Shown here: positions 42,121-50,022 of the stretch, in pieces
Layout: every line of letters begins with the position of its first letter
Numbering within the stretch: position 1 is the first letter of the stretch
Assembly (NCBI RefSeq): GCF_039527675.1
Contig: NZ_BAAAKI010000010.1
Location: 124,001 to 188,000, forward strand
DNA from: Luteococcus sanguinis
GTDB taxonomy: Bacteria; Actinomycetota; Actinomycetes; Propionibacteriales; Propionibacteriaceae
Direction of reading: 5' to 3'
Length of the DNA: 64,000 nucleotides
Translations under genes and position numbers: made by a program
Notes under the pieces: generated by a model
The model's input: only the letters and a program-made list of their open reading frames with translations
Told to the model about the DNA's origin: nothing
Database searches by the model: none

Positions 42121-43014
42121 CTAGCGGCCGCGCTGGCCCACCAACGAACGCAGGCCTGCCCGGATGCGGCCGAGGCCACCGTCGGCGGGGCTCTGGTGGG
42201 GCAGCGCGTTGGCGACGCTCTGCGCGTGCCCACTCTCGTCAGAGTGCACGCAGATGACGATGTCGGAGCTCTGCCAGACGATGCGCTCCCCTGCCGCCGT
42301 CGCAGCGGTGCCGGGTGAGAGCCTGCCCCGCTGCTGCACCACGGTGACCTCCCGCTTGGCGTCGGCATAGACGGCGCGCACCGTGGTCGGCGCGGTCGCG
42401 GAATCGACCACCACCGAGGTCAGGACCATCCCGTCGATCTCGTCAGGGCAGCTGAACGCGGCCGGGCAATCGACGTCAACCGAGCTGGGGGTGGCCATGA
42501 ACGCCGCCTGAGCAGCGGAACCCACGGCACTGAAGGGGATGGCACTGAAGGGGATGGCACTGAAGGGCACGGCAGTGCTGGTGGGCATCGTGCTGGTCAA
42601 ACCCAGCGTGCTTCCATCGGGATCGGAGATGTCGGGCAGGTCGGGCGCGAGCAGCCAAGCGCCTGCCAACAGCCCCGTGGCGACGAGCACCATCCCGGAG
42701 GTCCCAACCAACATCCGCTGGCGCCGTCGCGCCCGCAGACTGGGTAGAGCGGTTTGTGTCTTGCGTCCCAGACACAGCTCACGCTGCGCATCGTCACCGG
42801 CGATCGCGAGCAGCCGGTCGGCCAGGCCGGCAGGCGCGCCAGCGATCGTGGCGGCCGTCGCCACCACAGTTCGCACGCCCTGCAGCTCCGCCAGCTCGGT
42901 GCGGCACTGCGAGCACCCGACCAGATGGCGGGCGATCACCTCGCGGGTGTGCCCATCGAGGGCATGGTCGGCGTAGGCGACGAGCTCGTCCCGCCAGGCA
43001 GTGCACTCGTTCAT
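42121..43014 (-). CDS. Zinc anti-sigma factor (RseA-like)
   Basis: 297 residues. The N-terminal ZAS domain has the motif H-x3-C-x2-C (ARHLVGCSQCRTEL), which normally grips its cognate ECF sigma factor. One membrane helix follows (MLVGTSGMVLVATGLLAGAWLL), then an outside domain of about 170 residues. Just after the helix the repeat PFSAIPFSAIPFSAV occurs. The ATG overlaps the sigma factor stop (ATGA), so the two are made together, the usual arrangement. It probably senses envelope stress and releases SigE. Confidence 0.88.
   Translation of the reverse strand: MNECTAWRDELVAYADHALDGHTREVIARHLVGCSQCRTELAELQGVRTVVATAATIAGAPAGLADRLLAIAGDDAQRELCLGRKTQTALPSLRARRRQRMLVGTSGMVLVATGLLAGAWLLAPDLPDISDPDGSTLGLTSTMPTSTAVPFSAIPFSAIPFSAVGSAAQAAFMATPSSVDVDCPAAFSCPDEIDGMVLTSVVVDSATAPTTVRAVYADAKREVTVVQQRGRLSPGTAATAAGERIVWQSSDIVICVHSDESGHAQSVANALPHQSPADGGLGRIRAGLRSLVGQRGR
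42526..42570 (-). repeat. 15-bp tandem repeat in the anti-sigma factor gene
   Basis: Plus-strand units GGCACTGAAGGGGAT, the same again, then GGCACTGAAGGGCAC. In the minus-strand gene they encode PFSAI, PFSAI and a variant, so the copy number changes the linker by five residues each time. Confidence 0.9.
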
Positions 43015-43598
43015 GCGTCCACCTCGTCGTACTCGAGGCGGGCGCCAAGGTAGCGCTCCCGGCCCTGGGTCGGGCGACGGTGGGCGAGGGCGGCGCGCAA
43101 CTGCGTGCGCCCGCGGTGGATACGGCTGCGGACGGTGCCCAGACGGACGTCCAGAACCTGCGCGATCTCCTCGTAGCTGAGGCCCTCGATGTCACACAGC
43201 ACGACGCATACGCGAAAGTCCGGCGCCAGCGCGGCCAGCGCCTGGGCGACGTCGGCGTCCAGCCCTGCGTCGTCCAGCAGCTCGTCCGGGGACGACATGG
43301 GTGAACCAACCCGCTCATTGGCAACCCCCATCGGGTCCATCCGGATTCGCTGTCGGCGGCGGGCCTGGTCGAGGAAGAGGTTGGTGGTGATCCGGTGCAT
43401 CCAGCCCTCGAGCGTGCCCGGGGTGAAGGTGTGGATCGACTTGAAGACGCGGACGAAGACGTCCTGGGTGAGGTCCTCGGCGTCGTACCGGTTGCCGGTC
43501 AGGCGTAGCGCGAGGCGGTAGACCCGGTCGGAGTGGTCACGAACCAGCTCCTCCCAGGTGGGGGCCTGCCATTCATTGGACGCCACCTGCGTACCCAT
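43011..43598 (-). CDS. sigE: ECF RNA polymerase sigma factor (SigE-like)
   Basis: 195 residues. Region 2 is YRLALRLTGNRYDAEDLTQD with FVRVFKSIHTF, region 4 is VVLCDIEGLSYEEIAQVLDV and GTVRSRIHRGRTQL. It redirects RNA polymerase to stress promoters and is held by the zinc anti-sigma factor encoded next. ATG 43598 has GGAG upstream; a longer frame beyond it is non-homologous. Gene order with anti-sigma factor and tatB follows M. tuberculosis sigE-rseA-tatB. Confidence 0.9.
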   Translation of the reverse strand: MGTQVASNEWQAPTWEELVRDHSDRVYRLALRLTGNRYDAEDLTQDVFVRVFKSIHTFTPGTLEGWMHRITTNLFLDQARRRQRIRMDPMGVANERVGSPMSSPDELLDDAGLDADVAQALAALAPDFRVCVVLCDIEGLSYEEIAQVLDVRLGTVRSRIHRGRTQLRAALAHRRPTQGRERYLGARLEYDEVDA

Positions 43599-43725
43599 CG
43601 CCTGCTCCTCCCCTCGTCGGCACTGCCATGCTGGCCGACGAGCCTGTGTGGAGGCTGTGCGCGCGATGGGCATCATCGCTACAACGAACCCGTCGCGCGA
43701 TGGGTTCCCGCAGCCGCGGGGAGGA

Positions 43726-44655
43726 TCACAGGTCCGCGGCATCCAGCAGCGCGGCGAACACGGCGGCCTGCTCAGGGCTGGCGTCCTTGAGCGGACGACG
43801 AACGCCGCCGACCTCGAAACCTTGATGGGCCAGGCCTGCCTTGACCAGCATCACGCCCTGGGTCGCAAACACCCCGGTGTAGACGCCCAGCAGCGCGCGA
43901 TGCAGTGCCAGCGCCTCGTCCAGACGTCCAGCGACGAAGGCCTCGACCATCTCGCGGGTGCGGCGGCCGGTGAAATGGGTGGAGGTGCCCACCACTCCGG
44001 CACCACCCACCGCCATCAGGGGCAACGTCATTCCGTCGTCACCGGAGTAGTAGGCCAGCGAGGTTTGCGCCATCACCACGGACGACGCGGCGGGAAGGCC
44101 CTTGGCATCCTTGACCGCGCGGATGTTGGGGTGCTCGGCCAGCTGGAGGAAGGTATCGGTCTCCACCTCGACACCGCTGCGATGCGGAATGTCGTAGATC
44201 ATGATCGGTAGGTCGGTGGCATCGGCCACGGCGAGGAAGTGCTCCGCCACAGCGTCCTGCGGCGGACGCGAGTAGTAGGGGGTCACGACCAGCAGGCCGT
44301 CGGCACCGGCATCGGCGGCCTGGTGCGCGAGGTCGATGGTGTGGTGGGTGTCGAAGGTTCCGACGCCGGCGATCACCTGCGCCCGGTCCCCGACGGCAGC
44401 CGTCACGGTTCGCACCAGGTCGGCCTTCTCGGCATCCGTGGTGGTGGGCGACTCACCCGTCGTCCCGTTGATGACCAGCGAGTCATTGCCCTGCTCGTCG
44501 ACCAGACGGACAGCCAACTCCGCGGCGCGGCCCAGGTCCACGGCCCCGTCGGCATCGAAGGGGGTCACCATCGCGGTGATGACCCGGCCAAAGATGGGCA
44601 GGCCGGCGGTGTCGCCAGGGGCGGCGGCGTCGTGCGGAGAACTCATGGGCTTCAT
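43726..44655 (-). CDS. dapA: 4-hydroxy-tetrahydrodipicolinate synthase
   Basis: 309 residues. First step of the diaminopimelate/lysine pathway, condensing pyruvate with aspartate semialdehyde. Catalytic residues are Y154 (PIMIYDIPHRSG) and the Schiff-base lysine K182 (AVKDAKGLP); NGTTGESPTTTDAEK binds pyruvate. ATG 44655 overlaps the ankyrin stop (ATGA). An internal ATG at 44646, which has TACGAT 6 nt upstream, is a second possible start, so both coupled and independent initiation are conceivable. Other dap genes lie at 50-54 kb. Confidence 0.92.
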   Translation of the reverse strand: MKPMSSPHDAAAPGDTAGLPIFGRVITAMVTPFDADGAVDLGRAAELAVRLVDEQGNDSLVINGTTGESPTTTDAEKADLVRTVTAAVGDRAQVIAGVGTFDTHHTIDLAHQAADAGADGLLVVTPYYSRPPQDAVAEHFLAVADATDLPIMIYDIPHRSGVEVETDTFLQLAEHPNIRAVKDAKGLPAASSVVMAQTSLAYYSGDDGMTLPLMAVGGAGVVGTSTHFTGRRTREMVEAFVAGRLDEALALHRALLGVYTGVFATQGVMLVKAGLAHQGFEVGGVRRPLKDASPEQAAVFAALLDAADL

Positions 44656-45113
44656 CGTAGGGCTTCGCCCCCAGCCCCTCGCGGTCCGTCGAGCAGGTGG
44701 GACATGCCCTTCAACCCGAAGAAGTGCGCGATGGACCGGGCCGACTGGCCCCCGGTGTCGGGGTCCGCGCCGGCCGCCAGCAACATCGACACGAGTGCCT
44801 CGTCCTGTCGGAAGACGGCGCAGCCCAGGGCCGTCTGGCCACGCTCGTTGACGCGTTCGAGATCGGCGCCGCGGGCCACCAGCGCGGCAGCCAGGTCGTG
44901 GTGGCGGTGGTAGCAGGCAAGGATCAGCAGGGTGTCGCCGGACTCGTTGGTGAGGTTGACCGGCAGGCCCTGGTCGACCCATTCCGCCAGGCGCACGTCG
45001 CCGGAACGGGCGATGTCGAACATCGCACGCAGCTCGTCCAGCTGTTGCTCGGTCAACCCGACTGGGCCGGGGGCCTGCTGGGCATCCGTCTGGCTGCCAA
45101 ATCTCTCGTCCAT
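44652..45113 (-). CDS. Ankyrin-repeat protein
   Basis: 153 residues with about three ankyrin repeats: ESGDTLLILACYHRHHDLAAALVARGADL, ERGQTALGCAVFRQDEALVSMLLAAGADP and a partial copy. No signal peptide, so probably a cytosolic protein-protein adaptor. Its stop overlaps the dapA start. It is divergent from the O-methyltransferase and has TAGGCT 6 nt before its ATG. No partner is known; coupling to dapA suggests control of, or binding to, DapA, but this is inference. Confidence 0.83.
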   Translation of the reverse strand: MDERFGSQTDAQQAPGPVGLTEQQLDELRAMFDIARSGDVRLAEWVDQGLPVNLTNESGDTLLILACYHRHHDLAAALVARGADLERVNERGQTALGCAVFRQDEALVSMLLAAGADPDTGGQSARSIAHFFGLKGMSHLLDGPRGAGGEALR

Positions 45114-45119
45114 GGGTGG

Positions 45120-45125
45120 AGCCTA
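45120..45125 (-). promoter_or_regulatory. -10 box TAGGCT, leaderless start of the ankyrin gene
   Basis: On the minus strand TAGGCT-CCACCC-ATG. Confidence 0.5.
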
Positions 45126-45131
45126 TGAAGG

Positions 45132-45137
45132 TACGCT
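45132..45137 (+). promoter_or_regulatory. -10 box TACGCT, leaderless start of the O-methyltransferase
   Basis: TACGCT-GGGCCC-GTG. Only 6 nt separate it from the opposing -10 box of the ankyrin gene. Confidence 0.5.
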
Positions 45138-45143
45138 GGGCCC

Positions 45144-45797
45144 GTGACCCAGCAGCCAGCCGACACCAAAACCCTGAATGCCGCCTCATGCGGCTACGCG
45201 GAAGACTTCGTCCCCGCCAGCGAACACGCCCGCGAGGCCCGCAATGCCGCCGTCGAACTGGGCGTGGAGCCGCTCGGAAATGGCTCTGCTGCCACCCTGA
45301 CCTTCCTCGCCCGCCTGATCGGAGCCCGCGCCGTGGTCGAGGTCGGCACCGGCGCCGGCGAGTCCGGTCTGGCCTTGTTCGAAGGGATGGGTTCGGAGGG
45401 CATCATCACCAGCATCGACCCCGAGGCTGAGCGCCAGGCCGCCGCCCGCCGCGCCTTCACCGGTGCCGGCATCGCCTCCCAGCGCTTCCGCCTGATCGCG
45501 AGCGCACCGCTCGAGGTGCTGGGCAAGCTCCGCGATGGGGCCTATGACCTGGTCTTCATCAACGGCGACAAGCTTGAGTACGTCGAGTACGTCGCCCAGG
45601 CCCTGCGCCTGCTGCGCCACGGGGGCGTCCTGGTGCTGAACGACGCGCTGTGGCACAACCTGGTCGCCGCCAGCGACAACGAGGACGACGAGACGTTGAT
45701 CATCCGCGAGGCACTGCAGTCGGTCAGCGAGACCGAGGAGTTCACCAGCACTCTGTTGCCAGTGGGCGACGGACTGCTGGCTGCCGTCAAGGCCTGA
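45144..45797 (+). CDS. O-methyltransferase, SAM-dependent (catechol-type family 3)
   Basis: 217 residues. SAM site VVEVGTGAGESGLALFEGM, acidic loop IITSIDPEAERQAAARRAF, then DLVFINGDKLEYVEYVAQAL and VLNDALWHN, all of the O-methyltransferase family 3. The substrate is unknown. GTG start, leaderless. M. tuberculosis Rv1220c occupies the same place near sigE, as recalled. A strong hairpin follows, shared with convergent glgC. Confidence 0.88.
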   Translation: MTQQPADTKTLNAASCGYAEDFVPASEHAREARNAAVELGVEPLGNGSAATLTFLARLIGARAVVEVGTGAGESGLALFEGMGSEGIITSIDPEAERQAAARRAFTGAGIASQRFRLIASAPLEVLGKLRDGAYDLVFINGDKLEYVEYVAQALRLLRHGGVLVLNDALWHNLVAASDNEDDETLIIREALQSVSETEEFTSTLLPVGDGLLAAVKA

Positions 45798-45826
45798 GGC
45801 CGCCAGGCCGGTCCACCAGACGGAAC

Positions 45827-45864
45827 GAGCCCGGGAGCCACCGATGACGGTGGCTCCCGGGCTC
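45827..45864. terminator. Bidirectional terminator between O-methyltransferase and glgC
   Basis: Perfect 16-bp stem GAGCCCGGGAGCCACC / GGTGGCTCCCGGGCTC with loop GATGAC, between convergent genes. Confidence 0.85.
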
Positions 45865-45883
45865 AGTTCGTGGTGCTGGTGGG

Positions 45884-47116
45884 TCAGAATCCGACCGGCG
45901 GGATGACGATGCCCTTGCCGACGGTGGTGATGCCACCCTCACTGACGCTGAACCCGCGGGCCCGGTCGGCGTCATGGTTCACGCCGATCTCGACGCCGTC
46001 GGGAACGACGACGTTCTTGTCCAGGATCGCGTTGTGCACCACGGCATTGCGGCCGATGCGCACATTGTTCATCAGGATCGAGCGGTCCACGCGCGCCCAC
46101 TTGTCGATGCGCACATTGGGGCTCATCACGGTGCGGTCGACGTCACCGCCGGAGATGATGCAGCCAGCGGAGACGATGGAATCCTCCGCATTGCCGCGCA
46201 GGGTGAACTTGGCACCGGGCGCCTGCACCTGGTTCGTCCAGATCGGCCACTCTGGGTTGTACAGGTTGAACTGCGGGACGACCGTGACGAGGTCCATGTG
46301 GGCCTCGTGGTAGGCGTCGATGGTGCCCACATCCCGCCAGTAGTTGCGGTCGGCGTCGGTGACACCCGGCACATGGTTCATCGTGAAGTCGTAGACCTGC
46401 GCCTGGTCCTTGGCGACGAAGTAGGGAATGATGTCGCCGCCCATGTCGTGGCGGGCATTGGGGTTCTTGGCGTCATCCTCAAGGGCCTTGATCAGGGCAT
46501 CCTTGGTGAAGATGTAGTTGCCCATCGACGCGAAGGACTCCTCCGGGGAATCGGGCAGACCGGGCGGGTCGGCCGGCTTCTCGAGGAAGTTGGAGATCTT
46601 CCCACTCGCGTCGGCGTCGATGATGCCAAAGGCACTCGCATCCTTGCGCGGAACACGAATGCCGGCGACCGAGCAATCTAGGCCCGACTGGATGTGCTGG
46701 TCGAGCATGTCGCCGACGTCCATCCGGTAGATGTTGTCGGCGCCGAACACGACGATGTAGTCGGGATCCTCATCGGTGATCAGGTTCATCGACTGGTAGA
46801 TGGCATCCGCGCTGCCCTGGTACCAGTGCGGGCCGCGACGCTGCTGCGCCGGCACCGGGGTCACGTAGTTGCCGAGCATGGTCGACATCCGCCAGGTCAG
46901 GGTGATGTGGCGGTCCAGGGAGTGCGACTTGTACTGGGTCAGGACTGCGATTTGCCGCATCTCGGAGTTCACGAGGTTCGACAGCACGAAGTCGATGAGT
47001 CGATAGGTGCCGCCGAAGGGAACGGCCGGCTTTGCCCGGTCCTCGGTGAGCGGCATCAGTCGCTTGCCCTCGCCACCGGCGAGGACGATTGAGAGCACCT
47101 TTGGTCGTGAAGACAT
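45884..47116 (-). CDS. glgC: Glucose-1-phosphate adenylyltransferase
   Basis: 410 residues. Makes ADP-glucose for glycogen or related alpha-glucans. The N-terminal nucleotidyltransferase motif VLAGGEGKRLMPLTEDRAKP and the substrate loop RLIDFVLSNLVNSEM are followed by a left-handed beta-helix domain (DKNVVVPDGVEIG). ATG 47116 with TAGGTT 6 nt upstream suggests a leaderless mRNA. It is divergent from glgA, 110 nt apart, as in other actinobacteria. Confidence 0.95.
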   Translation of the reverse strand: MSSRPKVLSIVLAGGEGKRLMPLTEDRAKPAVPFGGTYRLIDFVLSNLVNSEMRQIAVLTQYKSHSLDRHITLTWRMSTMLGNYVTPVPAQQRRGPHWYQGSADAIYQSMNLITDEDPDYIVVFGADNIYRMDVGDMLDQHIQSGLDCSVAGIRVPRKDASAFGIIDADASGKISNFLEKPADPPGLPDSPEESFASMGNYIFTKDALIKALEDDAKNPNARHDMGGDIIPYFVAKDQAQVYDFTMNHVPGVTDADRNYWRDVGTIDAYHEAHMDLVTVVPQFNLYNPEWPIWTNQVQAPGAKFTLRGNAEDSIVSAGCIISGGDVDRTVMSPNVRIDKWARVDRSILMNNVRIGRNAVVHNAILDKNVVVPDGVEIGVNHDADRARGFSVSEGGITTVGKGIVIPPVGF

Positions 47117-47122
47117 GTCTTC

Positions 47123-47128
47123 AACCTA
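47123..47128 (-). promoter_or_regulatory. -10 box TAGGTT, leaderless start of glgC
   Basis: On the minus strand CCTAGGTTGAAGACATG. The same 17 bases precede recQ at 62244-62260. Confidence 0.5.
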
Positions 47129-47226
47129 GGGTCCGGGCGTGCTTTGCACAATGGACTTCCGCGCATTGGTCGACAGGCCGGCCCAGAGGCATTTACGCCC
47201 AGATGCCGGTGTGCCACTGTTGGGCC

Positions 47227-48423
47227 ATGCGCGTATCCATCCTGACCCGGGAGTACCCCCCGACGATCTACGGCGGTGCCGGCGTGCACGTGGCCCAGCT
47301 CGTCCCCCAGCTGCAGAAGTTCATCGACGTGGACGTCCAGTGCATGGGCGAACCCCGCGAGGGGGCGACCGCCCATGCCGAGAACTACCCCGAGGGGGCC
47401 AACGCGGCACTGCGCGTCTTCGGCGCCGACCTGTCCATGGTCGCCGCACTGCCCGAGCAGTTGGACGTCGTCCATTCCCACACCTGGTACGCGAACCTCG
47501 CCGGGCACCTGGCCGGGCTCTTCCGCGACATCCCGCACGTCGTCAGCGCCCACTCCCTTGAACCCGACCGCCCCTGGAAGGCGGAGCAGCTCGGTGGCGG
47601 ATACGCGCTCTCGTCGTGGGCCGAACGCATGTCGTACAACGGCGCCGACGCGGTGATCGCCGTCAGCGAGGGCATGAAGAAGGGCATCCTCAACGCCTAC
47701 CCCGAGCTGGAGCCCGACAAGATCCACGTCGTGCTGAACGGCATCGACCCCGAGGAGTTCAAGCCCGATCACGAGACCGACGTCTGTACGCGCATCGGCA
47801 TGGACGCCTCGAAGCCGTCCGTTGTCTTCGTCGGACGCATCACCCGGCAGAAGGGTCTGGTGCACCTGGTGCGCGCAGCCTCCCAACTCGACCCCGACAC
47901 CCAGGTGATCCTGCTGGCCGGAGCGCCGGACACCCCGGAGATTGCGCAGGAGTTCAACGAGGCCTTCGCGAAGGTCGAGGCCGAGCGCGGCGGCGGCGTC
48001 GTGTGGGTGCAGGAGATGCTGCCGCGCCCCGAGGTGCGCCAGGTGATGAGCAATGCCACCGTCTTCGCCTGCCCCTCGATCTACGAGCCTCTGGGCATCG
48101 TGAACCTTGAGGCCATGGCCACCGAGACCGCCGTCGTCGCGAGCGCCGTGGGCGGCATCCCGGAGGTCGTGATGGACGGCGAGACCGGCTATCTGGTCGA
48201 GTACGATCCGGCCCGCGCGGGCGACGCCGACTACATCGCCAACTTCGAGTCGACCTTCGCGAGCAAGATCAACGAGCTGACCCGTGACCCGCAACTGGCC
48301 GAGAAGTTCGGCAAGGCCGGGCGACAGCGCTGCATCGACCACTTCAGCTGGGAGACGATCGCCAAGCAGACCGTCGAGGTCTACCAGGCAGCCATCGACC
48401 GGCACGCAGCGAACCGGGCCTGA
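47227..48423 (+). CDS. glgA: Glycogen synthase, GT4 actinobacterial type
   Basis: 398 residues, GT-B fold. Start MRVSILTREYPPTIYGGAGVHV, then HSHTWYANLAGHLAGLF, VFVGRITRQKGLVHLVRAA and the active-site region ACPSIYEPLGIVNLEAMATE. It belongs to the Corynebacterineae-like GlgA type, some of which (M. tuberculosis GlgM) make maltose-1-phosphate from ADP-glucose and glucose-1-phosphate, so the product may not be glycogen directly. ATG 47227 has CACTGT 6 nt upstream; the longer frame to the left is artefactual. Confidence 0.93.
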   Translation: MRVSILTREYPPTIYGGAGVHVAQLVPQLQKFIDVDVQCMGEPREGATAHAENYPEGANAALRVFGADLSMVAALPEQLDVVHSHTWYANLAGHLAGLFRDIPHVVSAHSLEPDRPWKAEQLGGGYALSSWAERMSYNGADAVIAVSEGMKKGILNAYPELEPDKIHVVLNGIDPEEFKPDHETDVCTRIGMDASKPSVVFVGRITRQKGLVHLVRAASQLDPDTQVILLAGAPDTPEIAQEFNEAFAKVEAERGGGVVWVQEMLPRPEVRQVMSNATVFACPSIYEPLGIVNLEAMATETAVVASAVGGIPEVVMDGETGYLVEYDPARAGDADYIANFESTFASKINELTRDPQLAEKFGKAGRQRCIDHFSWETIAKQTVEVYQAAIDRHAANRA

Positions 48424-48459
48424 CGGCTCCCGGCTGCCACGCAGCGTCCGACCCACAAG

Positions 48460-48532
48460 AGTCCGACCACGAGAGTCAGACCACGAGAGTCCGTGGCACA
48501 AGGGTCCGTGGCACGAGAGTCCGTGGCACAAG
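48460..48532. repeat. 14-15-bp tandem array after glgA
   Basis: Five units in a row: AGTCCGACCACGAG, AGTCAGACCACGAG, AGTCCGTGGCACAAG, GGTCCGTGGCACGAG, AGTCCGTGGCACAAG; a degenerate unit precedes. Non-coding as far as seen. Confidence 0.88.
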
Positions 48533-48566
48533 CCGGCCGAAGAACGACCCGCCCGAGGAACAAGCA

Positions 48567-48593
48567 CGGCGCCCACCATCATGGTGGGCGCCG
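48567..48593. terminator. Bidirectional terminator between glgA and the DUF3117 gene
   Basis: Perfect 11-bp stem CGGCGCCCACC / GGTGGGCGCCG with loop ATCAT, between convergent genes. Confidence 0.75.
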
Positions 48594-48621
48594 GCATGTT
48601 GTCGGGATGTGTGCGTGGGGT

Positions 48622-48789
48622 TCAACCCACGACCTCCTTGAGGCAGTCGAGCAGGTCGGTGGCCTCCTGGGCATTCAGCTCGACCACGAGCCGGCCGCCG
48701 CCGTCGACGGGGACGCGCATGATGATGCCGCGACCTTCCTTGGTGACCTCCATGGGACCATCACCCGTACGGGGCTTCATTGCAGCCAT
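48622..48789 (-). CDS. DUF3117 small protein
   Basis: 55 residues, below common length cut-offs. It starts MAAMKPRTGDGPMEVTKEGR and ends LNAQEATDLLDCLKEVVG. This is a nearly invariant actinobacterial family (M. tuberculosis Rv1211, next to glgA there as well, from memory). Function unknown. ATG 48789 has GAGGA upstream. The region between it and glgA is the repeat array and terminator. Confidence 0.92.
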   Translation of the reverse strand: MAAMKPRTGDGPMEVTKEGRGIIMRVPVDGGGRLVVELNAQEATDLLDCLKEVVG

Positions 48790-48886
48790 TGCGCATCCTC
48801 ACTGGTTCGCTAACAATTTCCCGGTCCATTATTCCGCATTCGCGAAGCACCTCCCAGCGTGGGGCTCAAGTGCCCGCGCATCTTGC

Positions 48887-49228
48887 TCAGGGCTGAACCG
48901 TGTCCGCGTCGTCCAATACCGTCGTGACTTGGGCCTTTGCCTCGGGGCGCAGGTCCTCGGGGCGGCCCCCTGCGGCGCCCTCCGCACGGTCGAGCTGGTC
49001 CGCCAGACGGTCGAGAAGCTCGTCCACCTGCGTTGGTGAGTACCCACGGACGACGACCGAGAAACGCGCGGCCCGCAGGTCGTCCCCGCAAAGGCCTCCC
49101 GTCACAGCCGCGAATCGTGGCATCGGCCGGTCGTCCACCAGCTCCGGCATCTGCCCCCAGCGTCCGGACGCCACGACGGCGGTCAGACCGAGCACGACGA
49201 TGGCGACCGTTGCCAGCACCCAGATCAT
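48887..49228 (-). CDS. DivIVA-domain small membrane protein
   Basis: 113 residues. N-terminal membrane helix VLATVAIVVLGLTAVVASG, then a segment FSVVVRGYSPTQVDELLDRLADQL that carries the DivIVA-type FxxxxRGYxxxQVDxxLDxL motif, and an acidic tail. ATG 49228 overlaps the LOG stop (ATGA), so it is translationally coupled. It may attach to curved or septal membrane with DivIVA/Wag31; that is inference. Confidence 0.78.
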   Translation of the reverse strand: MIWVLATVAIVVLGLTAVVASGRWGQMPELVDDRPMPRFAAVTGGLCGDDLRAARFSVVVRGYSPTQVDELLDRLADQLDRAEGAAGGRPEDLRPEAKAQVTTVLDDADTVQP

Positions 49229-50022
49229 CGCTCGTACCTGTCGAGGTTGTCGGTACTGTCGACGACCACGTGCGCGACGGCCTCGGAGATGTCGTCGGTG
49301 ACCAGGAACATTTCCAAGTCCTCGGCACGGATGTAGCCCTCTCCCAGCGCACTGGTGCGCAGCCACTCCACCAGTCCGTGCCAGTACGCCGAACCGAACA
49401 GCACGACCGGGAAGTGCGAGACCTTGCCGGTCTGGGAGAGCGTCAGTGACTCGAACAGCTCGTCGAAGGTCCCGAAGCCGCCGGGCATCACGATGAAGCC
49501 CTGTGCGTACTTCAGGAACATCACCTTGCGGGCGAAGAAGTACCGGAAGTTGATGCCCAGGTCGACGTAGGGATTCATCGAGGTCTCGAAGGGTAGCTCG
49601 ATGCCCAGACCGACCGAGGTGCCACCAGCCTCCTTGGCGCCCTTGTTGGCGGCCTCCATCACGCCCGGGCCACCACCGGTGATGACGGCGCGACCCCGGG
49701 CGACGAGTTCGCGGGCGATCTGCTCGGCTGCCAGGTACATCGGGTGGTCAGCCGGGGTGCGGGCCGATCCGAAGAGGCTGATCGCGGGGCCAAGGTCGGC
49801 CAGCGCCCCGAAGCCTTCCACGAACTCGGACTGGATGCGCAGCACGCGCCAGGGGTCTTCGTGGCTCCAGGCGTGGCCGCCGCCGCCAGCCAGGAGTGCT
49901 TGGTCGGCGGTGGTCGACTTCACCTGGGCATGGCGGCGGATGACGTGGCCCTGGTGGGACGCGTGCCCCCGGCCGGGGGCATTGTCGAGCGGCAGTTCGC
50001 CGTGTTGCGTGGGGTCGGACAT
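49225..50022 (-). CDS. LOG-family Rossmann protein (cytokinin riboside 5'-monophosphate phosphoribohydrolase type)
   Basis: 265 residues. The signature PGGFGTFDELFE marks the LOG/TIGR00730 family, and GGGPGVMEAANKGAKEAGG is the nucleotide-binding loop. Members release free base from nucleoside 5'-monophosphates; several bacterial ones are general phosphoribohydrolases rather than hormone makers. An N-terminal extension of about 70 residues is longer than in many family members. Start overlaps the dapE stop (TGATG). Confidence 0.9.
   Translation of the reverse strand: MSDPTQHGELPLDNAPGRGHASHQGHVIRRHAQVKSTTADQALLAGGGGHAWSHEDPWRVLRIQSEFVEGFGALADLGPAISLFGSARTPADHPMYLAAEQIARELVARGRAVITGGGPGVMEAANKGAKEAGGTSVGLGIELPFETSMNPYVDLGINFRYFFARKVMFLKYAQGFIVMPGGFGTFDELFESLTLSQTGKVSHFPVVLFGSAYWHGLVEWLRTSALGEGYIRAEDLEMFLVTDDISEAVAHVVVDSTDNLDRYER

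Noticed and set aside
48440..48532. Possible CRISPR array
   Set aside because: Units are contiguous 14-15-bp tandem copies without spacers, and no cas genes are present.
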